Positions 62,633 through 64,000 of a stretch of DNA of 64,000 nucleotides are shown here, one piece after another (the first letter of the stretch is position 1; each line of letters begins with the position of its first letter). Below the pieces are notes generated by a model, which worked only from the letters and a program-made list of their open reading frames with translations, ran no database searches and was not told the DNA's origin. Position numbers and translations under genes: made by a program. This DNA is from Sunxiuqinia indica (GTDB taxonomy: Bacteria > Bacteroidota > Bacteroidia > Bacteroidales > Prolixibacteraceae), in assembly GCF_009847015.1 (NCBI RefSeq), contig NZ_WVEM01000001.1:1-64000 (forward strand). The letters run 5' to 3'.

Positions 62633-64000
62633 AACTGATTGAACAAATACAAAAAGGCGAAAGCAAAACGCTCGAATTAAAAGAAACTTTACCTAAAAAC
62701 GAGAATATTGCTAAAACAGTTATTGCCTTCTCAAATACCAGCGGAGGGAAACTGATTATCGGCGTAAATGACAATCGGGAAATCACAGGTATAAACGACA
62801 ATGAGCTGTTTGATACGCAGGATAAAATTGCCTCTGTTATTGCAGACAACTGTTCTCCGGGAATCATGCCCGAAATTTACAACGTGAATGTCGAAGGCAA
62901 ACTGGTATTGGTGATTGAAATCGTGCGGGGCAATTTGAAACCTTACTTTTTGAAAAACCAGGGTAAAGCCGACGGTACTTATATTCGTATTGGTGCAACC
63001 AATCGTCTTGCCGATTTGGATACGATTGCGGAACTGGAACGGCAGAAACGGCACATTAGCTTTGACGAAGAAATCTGCTATGATGTGACGTTTGACCAAC
63101 TCGACATTTCTCCGATTCTGCAACGGTTTGAAAATATTGGGAAACCGATAAATGAGGACAAACTAAGAAATCTGAAGCTGATTAAATCAGAAAACGGCAA
63201 AGATTATCCCACCTATGCACTGATGATCCTACTTGGTAAATTTCCGCATTGTACGGTAAAGTGTGCCCGGTTTAAAGGTACTACCATGGATGTTTTTATC
63301 GACAAAAAAGAGTACGGAGGTGACATTTTTTCCATCCTTGAAAATACCCAAAGTTTTGTATTGAACCACATTAACCTGAAAGCAGAAATAAAAGGATTAT
63401 ATCGTGAGGAAACTTACGAAATCCCGGTGGTGGCCCTTCGCGAAACTTTGACCAATGCTCTAATTCACAGAAATTACGTGAATCAAGGACGGGATATCAA
63501 GGTGGGGGTTTACGATGATATTGTAAACATCGTGTCTCCGGGGAGTTTACCCAGCAACATTACTATTGAAGATATTTTTAACGGACGCAGTGAAGCACGA
63601 AACCGGGTAATTGCCCACATTTTTAAGGAACTGGGCCTGATTGAACAATGGGGAAGCGGAATAAACCGGATTATTAATGCCTGCAAGGAACAAGGTTTAC
63701 CAGCTCCTAAAATTGAAGAGAAGAATGATTTTTTTGACGTAGAACTCATTCGTCCACGTCCGGTTACAGCCGATTACGACCGATTGGCGGACGATAAACC
63801 GTCGGACACCGTCGGAAAACCGTCGGAAAACCGTCGGATACCGTCGGATAGCAATGAGCAAGAACGGACAATACTGGAATACATCTTCGAAAATGGCTCA
63901 ATAAAGTCGAAACAAGTTGAAGAAATCCTGAATATTAAAGAGAGCCGGACCAGGGAGTTGCTTAGGGAAATGGTTGAGAAAGGTTTCATCGAAAAATATG
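62629..64000 (+). CDS. AlbA_2-domain ATP-dependent (RecG-like) protein, partial
   Basis: At least 457 residues; it runs off the window without a stop. The N-terminal AlbA_2 (Schlafen-like) domain has [14 protein letters not shown], then [16 protein letters not shown]. The RecG-like C-terminal region has [18 protein letters not shown] and [16 protein letters not shown] winged helix begins after a hinge coded by a 10-11-bp tandem repeat (about residues 391-407). Such genes often sit inside type I restriction operons between hsdM and hsdS; their role there is unclear. Confidence 0.85.
   Translation, partial: MKLIEQIQKGESKTLELKETLPKNENIAKTVIAFSNTSGGKLIIGVNDNREITGINDNELFDTQDKIASVIADNCSPGIMPEIYNVNVEGKLVLVIEIVRGNLKPYFLKNQGKADGTYIRIGATNRLADLDTIAELERQKRHISFDEEICYDVTFDQLDISPILQRFENIGKPINEDKLRNLKLIKSENGKDYPTYALMILLGKFPHCTVKCARFKGTTMDVFIDKKEYGGDIFSILENTQSFVLNHINLKAEIKGLYREETYEIPVVALRETLTNALIHRNYVNQGRDIKVGVYDDIVNIVSPGSLPSNITIEDIFNGRSEARNRVIAHIFKELGLIEQWGSGINRIINACKEQGLPAPKIEEKNDFFDVELIRPRPVTADYDRLADDKPSDTVGKPSENRRIPSDSNEQERTILEYIFENGSIKSKQVEEILNIKESRTRELLREMVEKGFIEKY
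63799..63850 (+). repeat. Five tandem CCGTCGG-headed units of 10-11 bp inside a coding gene
   Basis: CCGTCGG starts at 63799, 63809, 63820, 63831 and 63841, followed by ACA, AAAA, AAAA, ATA and ATA. The unit lengths (10, 11, 11, 10, 10) are not multiples of three, so gain or loss of one unit changes the reading frame of the AlbA_2 gene. Confidence 0.9.

Larger units (their letters stand above)
11601..64000 (+). mobile_element. Integrative and conjugative element at tRNA-Lys carrying a PUL (right end not seen)
   Basis: Seen in order after the tRNA 3' end: repeated integrase-site-like motifs, an IntDOT-like tyrosine integrase, a complete PUL (13.1-40.3 kb), RteC, excisionase-like and replication-like genes, CTnDOT-type tra genes traE to traN, a coupling protein, a candidate oriT, a relaxosome protein and relaxase (to 59.0 kb), then a defence-like region. 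Integrase next to a tRNA at one end and mobilization genes at the other is the normal plan of such elements. No second copy of the tRNA 3' end was noticed up to 64 kb, so the element probably continues beyond the window. Confidence 0.82.

Noticed and set aside
1-64000. CRISPR array, insertion sequence or rRNA genes
   Set aside because: No regularly spaced repeats of CRISPR type, no intact transposase and no rRNA sequence were seen; the repeats at 63799 lack spacers.

Overview
The window is from a Bacteroidota genome, most likely order Bacteroidales or Marinilabiliales. The signs are a SusC/SusD pair, ECF sigma/FecR switches, promoters of the TTTG-N19-TAnnTTTG type, starts without Shine-Dalgarno sequences, an IntDOT-like integrase and CTnDOT-type Tra proteins. 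All calls were made by reading the sequence; no database search was run.

Positions 1-11.5 kb look like ordinary chromosome. They hold a PaaI-type thioesterase, a Gfo/Idh/MocA oxidoreductase, an ECF sigma/anti-sigma/periplasmic-sensor cassette followed by a Spy-like protein and a DUF2202 lipoprotein, and a minus-strand sulfate uptake and activation operon (SLC13 permease, cysD, cysN fused to a CysC-like domain). A tRNA-Lys(TTT) with a consensus promoter closes this part.

An integrative and conjugative element (ICE) appears to begin at the 3' end of the tRNA. It has an attachment region with repeated GAGACC motifs, then a tyrosine integrase, then about 27 kb of AT-rich cargo that forms a complete polysaccharide utilization locus (PUL): ECF sigma, FecR, SusC with an STN domain, SusD and a one-direction train of exported enzymes. 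The enzymes are GH88/105 with DUF4861, an RraA-like protein, a heparinase II/III-like lyase, GH3, a VOC lipoprotein, a beta-helix protein, GH97, an SGNH esterase, a GH99-like protein, a sialate O-acetylesterase-like protein, GH31 and GH78. The set suggests an acetylated, rhamnose-decorated, uronate-containing polymer; no sulfatase is present. An extracellular ligand would be sensed through SusC-STN to FecR to the ECF factor.

From 40.8 kb the ICE backbone follows and is visibly richer in G+C: RteC, a small conserved protein, an excisionase-like HTH protein, a replication-initiation-like protein, a DnaC/IstB-like ATPase, the mating-pair genes traE, F, G, I, J, K, L, M and N, a VirD4-like coupling protein, a PH-domain protein, a DUF3945-type protein, a candidate oriT, a MobA-like relaxosome protein and a relaxase. 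A near-identical 28-bp box with the same 30-nt spacing to a -7-like element lies before the HTH gene and before the tra operon, so the two units are probably co-activated. The non-coding stretch before tra contains two large nested inverted repeats.

The last 5 kb is an accessory, defence-like region: a CoiA-like nuclease with a coiled coil, an XRE controller with a palindromic operator, hsdM of a type I restriction-modification system, and an AlbA_2/RecG-like gene that runs off the window and carries a 10-11-bp tandem repeat able to cause phase variation. The right end of the ICE was not seen. The main result is a complete PUL carried as cargo between the integrase and the transfer genes of a tRNA-Lys ICE.
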